Shown one piece after another: positions 34,279 through 46,817 of a stretch of 64,000 nucleotides of DNA (its first letter is position 1; the number at the start of each line of letters is the position of its first letter). Origin of the DNA: Fragum whitleyi (Eukaryota; Mollusca; Bivalvia; Cardiida; Cardiidae); contig OX411552.1 of assembly GCA_948146395.1 (NCBI GenBank), forward strand, positions 482,501 to 546,500, written 5' to 3'. A program made the position numbers and the translations under genes. The notes under the pieces were generated by a model that saw only the letters and a program-made list of their open reading frames with translations, was not told where the DNA came from and made no database searches.

Positions 34279-34777
34279 CAGTGGCTGATCCAGGGTTCCT
34301 ATTAAGGGGGTTTTTGGCCAACAGAAGTCGTGTACTTAGTCCCATAGCATCCCTTTCTATAAAGATTAGGATACTTTGAGACTCATTGCTCAAATTTTGA
34401 ACATCAGGGCCCAAGATTAAAAACTTTTCTCATTCTCAATTCAAAATTTTCTCAAATTTCAATGTGAGATTAAGGTCATTATTCTGTTTAAGTACTCATT
34501 TTAATGTATTAATTTAAAAGATAATACTCAATAAGTTTTTATAAATAACAACTTATTTGATATTATCTTTCATTATCATACATTTATTTAAATTTGAAAT
34601 TTTAGAAAATTCTCAGTTGAGCCTAAGAAAAGTTTCATAACCTCACACCAAGATATCTTAAATGTTCAACACTTCAAAAAGGTGCTCATTTGATTGAATT
34701 TGTCCAGTAGAAAAAAGCAATTTTGGATGTAGAGCCAGGTCATTTGACCCCCTGAACCACATCTGGATCGGCCACTG
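34279..34777. mobile_element. CAGTGG-ended DNA element with nested insertion
   Basis: Inverted ends CAGTGGCTGATCCAGGG and the counterpart finishing GGATCGGCCACTG are flanked by a 5-bp duplication AGTCA (34274-34278, 34778-34782). The element is about 200 bp longer than the related copy at 40835. The extra part (about 34430-34645) carries a foldback and resembles 1-195, so a second element seems to be nested inside. Superfamily undetermined; 5-bp duplications occur in some hAT-type elements. Confidence 0.75.
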
Positions 34778-35248
34778 AGTCAGCAGGTCGAAGAATCCCT
34801 CTTTGCTGATATAAATTATATTTCATTTTAAGTTGTAGTGAAACTTGATTATCATCAGATTGATAAATAATGTGATTCAATATTTTTGCCAATTATATTT
34901 AAAGTTTTTGGATCAATGGCTTTATGATTGTGGATAATCCTATATTCTTATCGACCATTAATCTGGAGGTAAGAGTTGACGCATTCCAAGAGATTTGCAA
35001 TCTATAAGCTTAACATCCTGAGAGAGAATAAAACATATGATGCATATAAATGTTCTTGCTGTCAATGATATTCGGGAAATATTTGTGAATCTAACCCTAT
35101 ACCACAGACAGATGACTGGTTATCACCAGATAAAGCCTTCTAAGTTTGAGAGGAAAATAACAGGCTAAACTGTGAGTTAACATTGTGTCGAACATGGGTT
35201 TTATGATAGTCTTAGAAGATTTCAAAGTGTTTTTTGGAATAAAAATGA

Positions 35249-35530
35249 TTGTTTGTTTGTTTGAATGGGTTTTACGCCGCTTTCAACAATTTCGCAGTTA
35301 TATCGCGGCGGTCGGAGCACCTAACAATGGATTCATGGTATTTCTTTCACCCGTACTACCATTACACCCTTTCCTAGCCTCCGACTGCTATCTCACATAG
35401 GTTTACGATTATATCAACCCATTGGTGAGAGACAAACGTCGGAAAGGATATTTGCCGCCACCGGGGATCGAACCCACTACTTCCAGATTGAAAGTCTTAT
35501 GCCTAACCAACTGCGCTATGGTGGCAGCTA
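35249..35530 (-). mobile_element. tRNA-derived SINE, near full length
   Basis: It belongs to the same family as 24406-24569. The minus-strand tRNA-like head contains box A and box B (GGTTCGATCCC). A body of about 200 bp follows, then a tail ending AAAGCGGCGTAAAACCCATT and CAAA repeats. A perfect 13-bp target duplication GGAATAAAAATGA flanks it (35236-35248, 35531-35543). It serves as the reference copy for the deleted form upstream. Confidence 0.88.
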
Positions 35531-36761
35531 GGAATAAAAATGAGCCTTTGCTGGTAAAGTAAATGAAGTAAGAATACTTGACCACCTGAGGAGGGAGTAT
35601 TTTAGACCTTTTCTATCTAGAGAGTTCAAAGCAAAGACTCTGGTCAGACTGTACAAATGCACAGACTGGCCAGAAGCTTTTCTTTGCACACATGTAAAAT
35701 TGTTGGAAATGTCACTCTAACTCAAACCATATGAAATAGTATTATGCACATAAGTATATTATACTTGGATTTATTGAAGTAAAGTGGTGAGCCAATAAAT
35801 GATACCAAATAAACATATTTTTAAAAAATGCCACATTTTTAAACCAATTAATCTACATAATTAATTAAAAAAAATAATTCATAAATTTTTTGCTAATGGT
35901 GTCATGTGAGCCAAGGATTCCAAAGAAGCCATATTATCAGACTGGGTAAAATGTTTGAAGAAATGATCTACCGACAGAAATCCTTATCATGATCCGGCTG
36001 TCATCACTTAACAAGATATTCAGCTATATGAGATGTTACAAATGTTCTCCATAAATATTTTTAATTCATGCATTCCATTACTTGGGTGTGTAGATATGAT
36101 GTGATGCCAATTTCCCATTTATTTTTGTTTTTTAAGACTCTTGCTTTATCACTCATGTCTCTGCTTAAATCAGTAGACAATTCAGGTGCTGGATTCTGCT
36201 GCTTGGAGAAATGTACCAATACTTGGGCAGAATATGTGAGCCATTCAAAGACCTATAGCTCATTTCAGGAATATTTAACTCAGGTTCTCAAGTTGAACAT
36301 GGGAATGGTTAAAATTTGAATGATTGAAATTTGGTACTTGATTTAATATTGCCCTATGTTATAAATTTGAATTATTTATCATTTCCAGTTTGATAATTTC
36401 TTAGAGTTTTCTTTGAGTTCATTTATATTGAATTTCACTACTTTATAAACTACTTTTTTTCAGGAAAAAAGCTTTAAAAAGGACAGAAAAAGTTATAACA
36501 GAGTAAGAAATGAAAGAGAGAAAAGAATGGCAGAATTTATAGACATAGAAACAGAACTCCGATAGAGGGAGCGACTTAATTTTCAAACTGTCAGAAAAAA
36601 AACTCAGTGTTTAGCCATTACACCCTATGTTGTGTGATTTCATAAGATTAATTTCAAATCATATGAGTTCCCACATCACAGGTCTTTTGCAGAGAAATTA
36701 AGATTTTGAATGCAATAACCCCTTCTTATCTAGACAAATTGGACAGAGAGTGAAGAGAGGG

Positions 36762-37154
36762 GCTAAAGTGGCTCATACACAATCAATTACATTGACAATA
36801 TTATTTGATCAATATATTGATCAATATACAAAATGGCCAGCATATGTATTGATCAATCTTTGATTTGCCCATGCAAAATTAATAATATTTGCTGATCTTT
36901 ATAATTGACAATATTATTAGTTGTGTACAGGCAATTTTGAAGATTGGAGCAATATTGACAATAACATGGAATGAATATATTGATCAATCTTCAAAATAAT
37001 CAGCATATGTATTTATCAATGCCAAAACCCATACAAAATCAATATATATTGTCAATCAAAAAGATTGACAATATATATTGATTATGTTTGGTCAATATTG
37101 AAGATCAGTGCAAATATTATTGTCAATAATATTGATAATATATAGGCCACTTAA
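36762..37154. mobile_element. AT-rich foldback element built of TATTGATCAATA words
   Basis: The ends CTAAAGTGGC and GGCCACTTAAG are inverted. The interior repeats TTGATCAATATT, TTGACAATATTA and ATTGTCAAT in both orientations, so much of it can fold on itself. It is likely a MITE. No second copy was noticed in the window. Confidence 0.6.
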
Positions 37155-37276
37155 GAGAAGTGGGAGGGGTCAATACATACATGTCCAAACATCGGGTGTG
37201 GACAGCACTGCCCCTAGCTTCAAGGAGAGGTCCACAAACAAACCATTGTGGGGTGGACCTTAAAATAGACAGAAAA

Positions 37277-37447
37277 GGAACCACATTAGCTCACAATAAT
37301 AGATTCTTATAGAACTTAAGGAACCTCATTAGCTCACAATAATAGATTCTTATAGAACTTAAGGAACCTCATTAGCTCACAATAATAGATTCTTATAGAA
37401 CTTAAGGAACCACATTAGCTCACAATAATAGATTCTTATAGAACTTT
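37277..37447. repeat. 43-bp tandem repeat, four copies
   Basis: A 43-bp unit starting AACC(A/T)CATTAGCTCAC and ending TATAGAACTTAAGG occurs four times with almost no divergence, pointing to recent or homogenised amplification. Confidence 0.9.
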
Positions 37448-37744
37448 AGGGCTTGTATGATTTGAGATAATGTTTCAATATTATATCAATGTGTATTTAG
37501 ATAAAATGTTAAGTGGCACATTATATATGGACTTTATTAAGAAAAGAATTAAGAAGACATAAATTCAATATTTAAGGCCATTATGATTAAAAATATCATT
37601 TAATAATACAAAACGTTTTATTATAAAAAAGATGCTAGGGCAGGGATTTAAATACATTCCTTAGAAGTTTAATATAGGACTTCATAAACATTCATTTTAA
37701 GTTTAGTTAGGACTTAATTCAATTTTCTTAGAAGTTAAAGAAGA

Positions 37745-38610
37745 AGTTTAAAGACATTCTTTAGAAGTTAAAGTAGGGTTTTATATACATTTGTTTCAAG
37801 AACAAGGAGGACTTTATATACATTCCTTTAAAGTTTAAGTAAGACATCTTTACATACATTCCATTTAAGTTTAAGTAGGACATCTTTTCATACATTCCTT
37901 TTAAGTTTAAGTAAGACATCATTACATACATTCCTTTTAAGTTTAAGTAACACATCTTAACATACATTCCTTTTAAGTTTAAGTAAGACATCTTTACATA
38001 CATTCCTTTTAAGTTTAAGTAAGACATCTTTACATACATTCCTTTTAAGTTTAAGTAAGACATCTTTACATACATTCCTTTTAAGTTTAAGTAAGACATC
38101 TTTACATACATTCATTTTAAGTTTAAAGTAAGACATCTTTACATACATTCCTTTTAAATTTAAGAAGGACATCTTTACATACATTCCTTTTAAGTTTAAG
38201 TAAGACATCTTTACATACATTCCTTTTAAGTTTAAGTAAGACATCTTTACATATATTCCTTTAAAGTTTAAGTAAGACATCTTTACATACATTCCTTTTA
38301 AGTTTAAGAAGGACATCTTTACATACATTCCTTTTAAGTTTAAGTAAGACATCTTTACATACATTCCTTTTAAGTTTAAGTAAGACATCTTTACATATAT
38401 TCCTTTAAAATTAAAGTAGGACATCTTTACATACATTCCTTTTAAGTTTAAGAAGGACATCTTTACATACATTCCTTTTAAGTTTAAGTAAGACATCTTT
38501 ACATACATTCCTTTTAAGTTTAAAGTAAGACATCTTTACATACATTCCTTTTAAATTTAAGTAAGACATCTTTACATACATTCCTTTTAAGTTTAAGTAG
38601 GACTTAATAC
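37745..38610. repeat. 36-bp minisatellite, about 23 copies
   Basis: The unit is ACATCTTTACATACATTCCT plus TTTAAGTTTAAGTAAG. Because 36 is a multiple of three and the minus strand lacks stops, it reads as the 12-residue repeat MYVKMSYLNLKG in two overlapping open frames (183 and 116 codons) offset by 1-bp indels at two units. Flanking units are more degenerate. I treat it as a satellite, not a gene: there is no non-repetitive coding part, and indels break the frame. Confidence 0.9.
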
Positions 38611-38878
38611 ATATTTCTCATAAGTTACCATAGGACTTTGTACATATTCCTTCTAATTTTAAGTATGAATATATACATTCCATTTAAGTTGAAGCTGGAC
38701 TTTAATACACATTCGTTAGATGTAAACTGGGACTTCACATTTATCCCTGTAAGTTTAAGTAGGACTTTATATATCTATCTAAGCAAAGATTTTTAGTCTC
38801 TTAACTGATAGGAAAACTTTAAATCAATTTAGATACCAAATAAGGATATTTTCCTTAAAATAATCTACATATGTGGTG

Positions 38879-39004
38879 CCCTGCTTTCAGGACTACGAAA
38901 TGGTGCAAACAGTTTTCAAATTATACCCCACTTTGCATGCAAGCCCTTGTACAAAGTGGGGTACAATTGGAAAACTGTTTGCACCATTCTATGATCCTGA
39001 ATTG
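38879..39004. mobile_element. Palindromic MITE, family A copy 3
   Basis: GCCCTGCTTTCAGGACTACG and TATGATCCTGAATTG ends enclose GTGCAAACAGTTTTCAAATT with TATACCCCACTTTG and its complement. Confidence 0.78.
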
Positions 39005-39356
39005 AAGATATATACATATCAAATCTGAAGCATCCAGCGTATATAGTTTATATTACTGGTAATGCTTTGAGAAATATTTATTTCTCTTATCAGAGACATG
39101 GAGAGGAAATATCATTTCTCAGCTATAATTCCCCTCACCAGTCATATCAGTTATTGATAGAGAAATGCTGGGCTATTCATAAAGATAGTAGAGGGGGGCT
39201 AATTGGCACGAGCCCTGTCAGAATTCTGAATATAAACCACCCATGAATGGCTGGAAATTTATATCTCTATGACTGATGGTTACTGCACATATTTATGGTT
39301 CCCAGTAGATCTAGATTAATCTATAGCACTCTTCACTTCTAACATGGCATATCAAT

Positions 39357-39424
39357 GGCCCAGTGTGAAATAGTTATAACTGCCTATAAATGTATAGGCA
39401 GTTATAACTGTTTTGCGCTGAGCT
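39357..39424. mobile_element. Short palindrome, family B copy 4
   Basis: GGCCCAGTGTGAAATAGTTA with TAACTGCCTATA pairs with TATAGGCAGTTATAACTGTT and TTGCGCTGAGC. It is preceded by TCAAT. Confidence 0.78.
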
Positions 39425-40834
39425 ATGAATATATATGTATTCTTATACTTAATAATACTTTATTTGAAATATTATCTTTTATAAAAGAATCTTAATGAAA
39501 ATGCTCAAAACTTTTGTAGTTTATTTTCTTGAATATACTTGTTAGCTATATTATCATTATTTAATCATGTTCTATTTTAAAAGAAATTCTTCAACAAAGT
39601 AATGCGTCACCAACAGATATTTTCATTATTACATTTTTTATTCATTTGCAACATACTTTAATAACCTTTTTTTAATGAGAATAACAATAGATCATGTTCC
39701 ACTTGATATTGTCATAATAATTCCAGAGCAAAAACAAAATATGTGTCTATACACTGTATAGACACATAATATGCTTTGCTCTAGGCCCTTTACATATATG
39801 TTGCACCTAAGGTACATGTTTGTTAGACCACTATTAGCTGTGAACTCAGACATAATACATAAGAACAAGCTTGATAGCAAAAAATGTATTCTATCTGTCG
39901 TTAAAATGCTGTATTTAGTATAATTCTGTATAAACTATTAAGTTCAATCTGGAAATTATTCTAGTCTATTTTACTATGTAGTCCCCATGCAGTATCCATA
40001 GCCTAGATGATACCATCCTCACTTTAATGGAAGACCCCCTATATTTATGAGTGCTATAAGGGTTAATCTAGCCTAGAAACATGACAGAGCAGCGATAGTG
40101 TCACTAGATACCAGTCTATCATAGTTTTCTGACATATCTAACAACTGTTTGAGTGAAAACAGGTTATTGATTTATTGTAGGACTTCATTTTTTTCTGGGG
40201 AAATCTGAGACAGCCTCCATTTTTATTTGGCATAACAAGCTATAGCTACCATCATTAATATTTTCTCAACAATTTGGAGAGTTTTTGCCTATTTGTCTGT
40301 AAATTTTGTCTAGTATAAATGGCATATTCAAATACATAAAGTTGTCCAAGTGTTGACCCAAGATATCTGATGACATAACCAATAAATGTTTCACCAATTG
40401 ATGAATTCTAGCTATATTATAGTAGTCACATTATTTTGAAATCTTAAACATATAAAATGGACTTCAATAGTAAATATTTCACACAGTCAGTTTTATCTCA
40501 CAACAAACAAAACAAAGATGGCTGAAAGTTCATTGATTTGTTTAATTCTTACATGCCCCAACAATTACTTTGATAACACAAAACTTAGTAATCATATGAA
40601 ATACCATTTATTAAGAAAGTTTATTGTAAAAAATAAATGAAGAATATAAACATAACATATTTAATTGCATGTTTATATTTTTATAGACTATACATGTATT
40701 CAACTCCCATTAGAATTCTAACAAAATAAATTGTGAAAAAGAAAATATTTATTTTTATACAGAAACTTAGTAGTCTTTGAATCATTCTAGGACTACATAA
40801 TAATCTTGGCCATCCAGTAAAGGGCTGTGACCTA

Positions 40835-41131
40835 CAGTGGCGGATCCAGGGTTTCTATAAAGGGGGTTTGATGTCAGCCTTGACCTCAAGCAATTAGTCA
40901 CAAAGTATCCCTATCTATATAGATAGGGATACTTTGGGACTAATTGCTCAAATTCTGCACATCAGATAACTTATTTGTAGAATTTGAAGTTTCTCTGTGA
41001 TAGGAGAACTACAAAAGGGGGACCTTTTCTTGAATTGAAAAATTTTGATTAAATTTGTCCACTAAAATGAAATAATTTGGATAGAGAGGGGGTTTGAAGG
41101 AACCCCCTGAACCCCCTCTGGATCTGCCACT
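40835..41131. mobile_element. CAGTGG-ended DNA element, 297 bp
   Basis: Inverted ends CAGTGGCGGATCCAGGG and its near complement are flanked by a 5-bp duplication ACCTA (40830-40834, 41132-41136). A central palindrome AGTATCCCTATC / GATAGGGATACT lies inside. It is related to the element at 34279. Confidence 0.8.
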
Positions 41132-41399
41132 GACCTACAAGTTCTCAGCAACTGGGTGGTAATTGTAAGACAATAGAGCCAGACAGCTGGAGATGCATGT
41201 CAATTTCATTTACAGGGGTGTTTATCATAACAAAATCCCTCACTTCATAATTTCTTAGAACATACAACCCTTTGCTTCTTTTAAGACTTGGCACCATTGT
41301 TTTCATTATTTCATTTTAGAATTTTAATCAGACATTTATATTTCATGAAAAAGTTTTAAAAGCTTAATTTCCAATTTTGTCTAGAAACCTCAAAATATA

Positions 41400-41640
41400 A
41401 TGTGAATATTGTCTGAAGATCCAAGGATAAACATAATCCGCACACAACATTAACATTTGGTTGGGGAAAAGGTGCATATCTCCTCTGTTGAATTTTAGTG
41501 ACCTTAATTTTGCTGTTATGGACTTTTATTAGAGGCTCTACAATTTTGTAAAATCACATAAAAAATGGTGGAATTTAACCTCCGAAAAGGGGGATGTGTT
41601 TTTTTTAGTATTGGGCTCTATTAGAATTTTTAAGATAAGT
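41400..41640. mobile_element. Truncated copy of the CGGTAAG/CAGTAAAAG element
   Basis: The sequence up to GTATTGGGCTCTATTAGAAT is the inverted counterpart of 53340-53560, sharing an AAAAGGGGGAT(G) block and a GGGCTCTATTA end. The other terminus is not present. Confidence 0.55.
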
Positions 41641-42129
41641 CTGGCATATATTCCAGTATGGCTAAATTATAGAGAGAAAATTACTCTGTTATGTTGACAG
41701 TAATTAACACCTCTTAAATTAAGAGAAGAAGGGAGAGGCAAGTTTGCTAAAATTCACTCCTCATAAATCCTAGAACCATGGGAGTTGGTAAAATAAACAT
41801 GGATAGATTATAAGATATTTCCAAGACAAAATGGCCCTACAACAAGAATTATTACGTAACTCTTTCACAACATAGTTGCTTTTTTTTTTCAACACACAGT
41901 AAAATAAAATCATTGTCTAAAATGAATTCCTTTCTTTCATCATAGTGAATAGGGGCCACTACTCATTCAATAATTCCTTACAATTAACCTCCCTTTACTA
42001 TTCTAGTCAAACTACTTAAATTCAACATATACTCCAGCTTCAATCTTGCAGTAAAACATGAACTGAGTTTTTAAGTGTTTTCTTTCAGATTCTAAAAAAA
42101 ACCTGCCTCTCCTGTTTTCTCATAAAATG

Positions 42130-42200
42130 GACTTCCACAATGGCCAAGTGGTATAGGCCTTAGACTCAAGGTCTGTGGTTCAAGCCCTACTGTCACCAGG
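42130..42200 (+). mobile_element. tRNA-Leu-like SINE head
   Basis: Box A-like TGGCCAAGTGG (42141-42151) and box B GGTTCAAGCCC (42177-42187) are correctly spaced. Between them ACTCAAGGT would place CAA at the anticodon position. Acceptor-stem pairing is poor and the variable arm of a true tRNA-Leu is missing, so this looks like a SINE head or tRNA pseudogene. The downstream body is not delimited. Confidence 0.5.
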
Positions 42201-42300
42201 GTGTTTTTGTGATGGGTAAAACTCCAAATCAACAGCCAGTCCCAGTTCATCCAGCTTTAGAATTGGGTTACAGTAGGTTTAATAGCCACTGTCTTTGACT

Positions 42301-42434
42301 CTCAGGACATGTGATCAAGATGGAAATACAGTGCAAACTGTTTGCCAATTATACCTGCTTTGCACACGTGTGAGTGTGCAAAGCTGGGTATTCTTGGTAA
42401 ACAATTTTCACCGTTTTGTCATCCTGAACGCAGG
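42301..42434. mobile_element. Palindromic MITE, family A copy 4
   Basis: The right end GTCATCCTGAACGCAGG and the core GTGCAAACTGTTTGCCAATT with its complement are clear. The left end is diverged. Confidence 0.68.
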
Positions 42435-42537
42435 ACAGGATTAGGTGTATTAGAGCAATTCTTTAAGTTTAAGCTTAAGTTGAAAACATAGAAACCAAAG
42501 GCAAGCTGTCTGACAGAATATACTGATTTATTCCAGT

Positions 42538-42577
42538 AATTGTTGTTGCTGCTGCTACTGTTGTTGTTGTTGTTGTT
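42538..42577. repeat. Imperfect trinucleotide repeat
   Basis: A run of TTG/CTG triplets (GTTGTTGCTGCTGCTACTGT followed by TGTTGTTG...) forms a short microsatellite in the intron. Confidence 0.85.
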
Positions 42578-43359
42578 TTAAAAAAGTCCCTGTGTTTATC
42601 TAAATACTGCAGCCAGGATGGGAGAAAGAGCCATGCAGTTCAATTCAAATTTAATAAAAATCAATGTCACTTTAAGGTCATCTTGCCACAAATAAAAAGG
42701 TTGAGAAAAAATCTAATTCTTTTGTCAAATGAGGTTCAAAAATATCAGGAAAAAACCTTTTGAATATGATGGGCAGTCATTATGCAACATTTTGAGACAC
42801 TTGAACCTTTAAGTCACTCAAACCCTTTCCACAATACTGCACAAGCTAATAAAAAGGTTGGAGAATCATTACATTACATTATTATAAATGGTGGTTCTGT
42901 ACTCAGCCCTAGATAATTTCAGAAATACTTTACCAATATAAATGTAAATATAAAGATATTAAAGAATCATTTAAAAGAGAAGTTTTTAAGCAAATAGAAT
43001 TAAATTGGAAGATATTACTATACACTAATTTTACTAAAAACTTGAATAAATTCAAAGGTATGGCTTGAGAAAATAACATAATATCAAATACTTCTGTCTA
43101 ACTTTTCATCATTTTTTTCATATCCTGCGTTTTAATGCATACTCTTGTTTTGGTTTTTCATTTTCTTTTTTCGAAAATGGACCAAAAAAGATGTTGCCTT
43201 ATATATTATGATGAATTAATGTAACCTTCAGGACCAATCAAGCTTCATGCATCAGTTATAAAGAAACTTGGAAATGTTAAATAATTGGTTTTCATTTATG
43301 AATAACTGGACGGAAATCTTATTGAAGCAGTGAATGCTTTTTATCCGAGCTGTACTACA

Positions 43360-43445
43360 GATAACTTTCCTTTGGTGTTGGTAAATGGTCAAAGTGCATT
43401 TATTAAATACACTATGACCATTTACAAACACCAAAGGAAAGTTAA
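43360..43445. repeat. ~86-bp near-perfect palindrome
   Basis: ATAACTTTCCTTTGGTGTTG with GTAAATGGTC pairs with GACCATTTACAAACACCAAA with GGAAAGTTAAC. It is probably a very short foldback element; no sibling was noticed in the window. Confidence 0.75.
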
Positions 43446-44877
43446 CGACTATTTAAGTATAAGTTAGTCATTCCAATCTCATGCACCTTTAGTGACCCTT
43501 GGTAAATCCCAGGTGTTCCGAGGGATAATATTCCTATTAAAAAAGATTTCCCCCATTTTTAATGTCCATAGACATATTTTAAGATCATTATTCAAGATAA
43601 CTTTCGAAGAATGTCCATCTTCGGCTTAAATTTTCTATTCATTTCATTTTTAATGATCTTCGGGTAATAACCACCCACCGAAAATTGTCCAAAATCGTTT
43701 GATTCAAGGAGGGTTATGTAACTGCCCTTGGGCTATTCATCATGAAGCCCCGAAAGAAATGAAAGGATTTAATTTCATCTTTTTAAATTAATGGCCAAGG
43801 AAATATATCTAAACGGGTGTCTATAATGACACGATACGTCAAATCTGACATGATCACAATAAGGTCTCGAGACAAAAAGTGTCCAGTTCGGACGTACAAA
43901 GGTCACCAATTTCATTTTGATTATAGTGCCTTGAGGCATAAGCCGTAAAATATAATACATATATGCAATTTAAAACCCTCTCTTGAATAAGACATGCTGT
44001 TTGAAGAATTCACCTGTGAGAGAAATCATTTAATCTTGAATTCCAATTAAAAAATTTAATGCATATTCAATATTTAAATGACCATCAGGTCACTTTGACA
44101 AAATTAACTGTGATGAATTGCGAGGACTCAGTTAAAGGTAATATTGATTTGAATGGGATACTATGTCATAAATATATTATGTAATGACCTTGAACAAAAA
44201 TCATCAAAAGCAATGATTATTAATATTTTCATTTATTTCTTTTCAGTCTAATTTTGAAATCTTAATGTCAAAATAATAATGAAAATTAAGTGCATACATC
44301 TGTAAACATCTGTATTTTTTTTTACATTAATTTGGACAATAAGATTGTTATTATGATAATAAATTATTTTTTCTGCTTTTTAAGTCTTTCAGACTAATAT
44401 GTTCCAACAATGACCTGAAAATGATACTGTCTTCACATTCTATAATTCTACAATCAATCTAATTTTAGATGTTTACCCATAATCCTAATGACTTCCTGAT
44501 CACTCTGGTCCCTAGCTTCATTACAAATTCTTATCTATTATGGTGTTTCATCTTATCTTTTTATTTGCTTGAAAATTTGATCAAATTTGTAAGATCAATG
44601 CTTTATCTTGAGAGAAGACAGGTTAACAGAAATAATTCCTTTGATTGATCATGAACCATGACAATGACCTTGGTTACCCTGTATAACAACCATTCCAGAA
44701 ATTCAAGATTCTGTTGAATTTTATATCACAGCTTCAACTAACAAGGGGATTTTTATTTTAAAACATAAATTATACAATCTGTTCATAAAACTAAAAAAAA
44801 CCCGTAATTATCAGAATAAAAGACAATTCTGTGGAATATCTACAACATAAAATTGGGAAGAGAACCACTGCAAAATA

Positions 44878-45052
44878 GTTCAAGAACTTTAATTTTAAAT
44901 GGCAGTTCAATAACTCCTATTCAAGAGACTCAAGATGAAGAACTTTAAATATGAGTTTAAGAACTTAGTTCAACAACTGGTTCAGTTTTTGAACCCCCAT
45001 TTGACATTCCAGAATGTTCAAGAACCAGTTCTTGAACTTTTTCTTTTTAGAA
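44878..45052. repeat. AGTTCAAGAACT-rich element
   Basis: Repeated AGTTCAAGAACT-type half-palindromes end in CCAGAATGTTCAAGAACCAG and TTCTTGAACTTTT. It shares the motif set and the (C)CAGAATGT/GGAATGT word with 48765-48935 in the other orientation, so the two are likely members of one dispersed foldback family. Confidence 0.55.
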
Positions 45053-46410
45053 ACAACTGATGAAGATCACTATTGCCCTGTATTATCAGAAGTTGTAACC
45101 TTAACATGTTATCAATAAATGGATGTTAAAATGGTGTAACTTTTACAAGAGTTCTCGGACCATAAATTCTTGTTTGAAACTTCTGACCAGAATTGCATGC
45201 ATTTATGAGATAACAAATTGATAATGATAATTCCTACAGCCTTTCATGTTCCAGTAATGTAACTTTCTGATGGACATGCCCAGATGGGTCATACAATTAA
45301 CATTTTGTAATGCTATGCAGGACTTTATTGTTACAATAGTGAATGTTGTAGAACACTTCAAAGTGATAAATGACCAGCACAGTTATGCCAACGACACCTT
45401 GTAACTTTATGGTACAAATCCAGCTTTGATACATTTATAAATGATCAATTCACTTTTATTTAAATGGATCATTTAAGAAATTAAGTTGGTTAGAATTTTG
45501 CATAATTCAAAGTTATAAGTAGATCTACTCTGGTTTAAGATCAGAAAAGACAATTTTTGTTCTAAAATTGAGATACCTTAAGCTTGAAAAGACACGCAAG
45601 AAGTGAGCTGTCAAAAATCTTTAAAAAATAAAATGTGAAGATGTGATCTTTGTTCCCCTCCAAGTTTAAGCATTCCAAGTCTAACTAGAAACAGAAAAAC
45701 TTCTCATTTTCTTAGAACATGGTTAGTTGATAAAAAGGACAATCTAAAATTCTACTTGCTGTAATAAAGTCAAATTAACCTACACTTAAAATATATTTAA
45801 AGAATTTTGAAGACGTTCATCAATTTTAATCCCTTCCTCTTAATTAGGAAAATACCAATTAAGCTTTCGTCACTTATCCCCTATGCATGTGTAATAAAAT
45901 GATCTCACTTGTGATAATTTTTGGGTAACAATTACCATTCTGTGTCTAATAAAGATGGGGAATAATGAAGTTGTATGTGCGAAAATTACGGTAAAAATGT
46001 CCCGAAACTTTTGCAGGGACATAACTCTCGAGCTGTCAGATATAAAATCAAATTTAGTCAATTTCTCGCGCTGTTAATTGGCTACTAATTCCCTCGCTCA
46101 GAATAGTTTTTACTAATCGTATTTTCCAAAGAAGTAAATTGATAAAACTAGTTTCTTCAATTTAAGCCTTATTCAAAATAATGTTTAATGAAATTATCAC
46201 TTCTAATTTCAATCAAAGACTGTAAAATTCATCCCAAATTCCCCTGAATAGCTTCAGTCTTTCAGGTTATTCTATGTCATACAGCTACCACAATAAAGGT
46301 GTGGCCTGGAAGATGCTTTTAAGAAGAAATAATGTAATTTTAGTTGTGTCTATTGAATTTTGTACATTGAGAGTGAATGAAAAATTGGTTTTATTCCCTG
46401 GTGAAAACAG

Positions 46411-46543
46411 CCCTGTGTTCAGGATGAAAACATTAGCAAAGCAATTTTAAAATGATACCTTGCTTTGCACTTATGTGCACATGCAAAGAGGGGTATCATC
46501 TAAAAGCGCTTGCGAAACGATTTTACATCCTGATCACAGAGCA
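46411..46543. mobile_element. Palindromic MITE, family A copy 5
   Basis: CCCTGTGTTCAGGATGAAAA and TTTTACATCCTGATCACAGA ends enclose AATGATACCTTGCTTTGCAC and its complement. It resembles the copy at 49038 closely. Confidence 0.8.
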
Positions 46544-46817
46544 GTTTTGAGCATGTCACAGAGTAGTTTTGAGCATGCAGCTATTTTGTAAGCTTGAGCA
46601 CAAAGCAGTCCCATTAAAAAGGTTGGTCTCATTATGAATTAATCTTCATTTTTTTGCTTCATGATAATTAATCATAAGATTATGAACAAAATTTCAAAAT
46701 GACTGTAATGTGAAAATGAAAGGGAGCATAGATTGGCTCCCTTACTTCACAAAGACTAGATTTGAAATGGAGGCATGAAACTTATAAACCTAATAACAAT
46801 TTTATCTACAAAAAGAA

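Noticed and set aside
37277..37447. CRISPR-like array
   Set aside because: Units are directly adjacent with no unique spacers, in an animal genome.
37761..38508. Minus-strand open frames of 116 and 183 codons as a repetitive protein gene
   Set aside because: They consist only of the 36-bp satellite unit, overlap in different frames because of 1-bp indels, and have no unique coding sequence or splice context.
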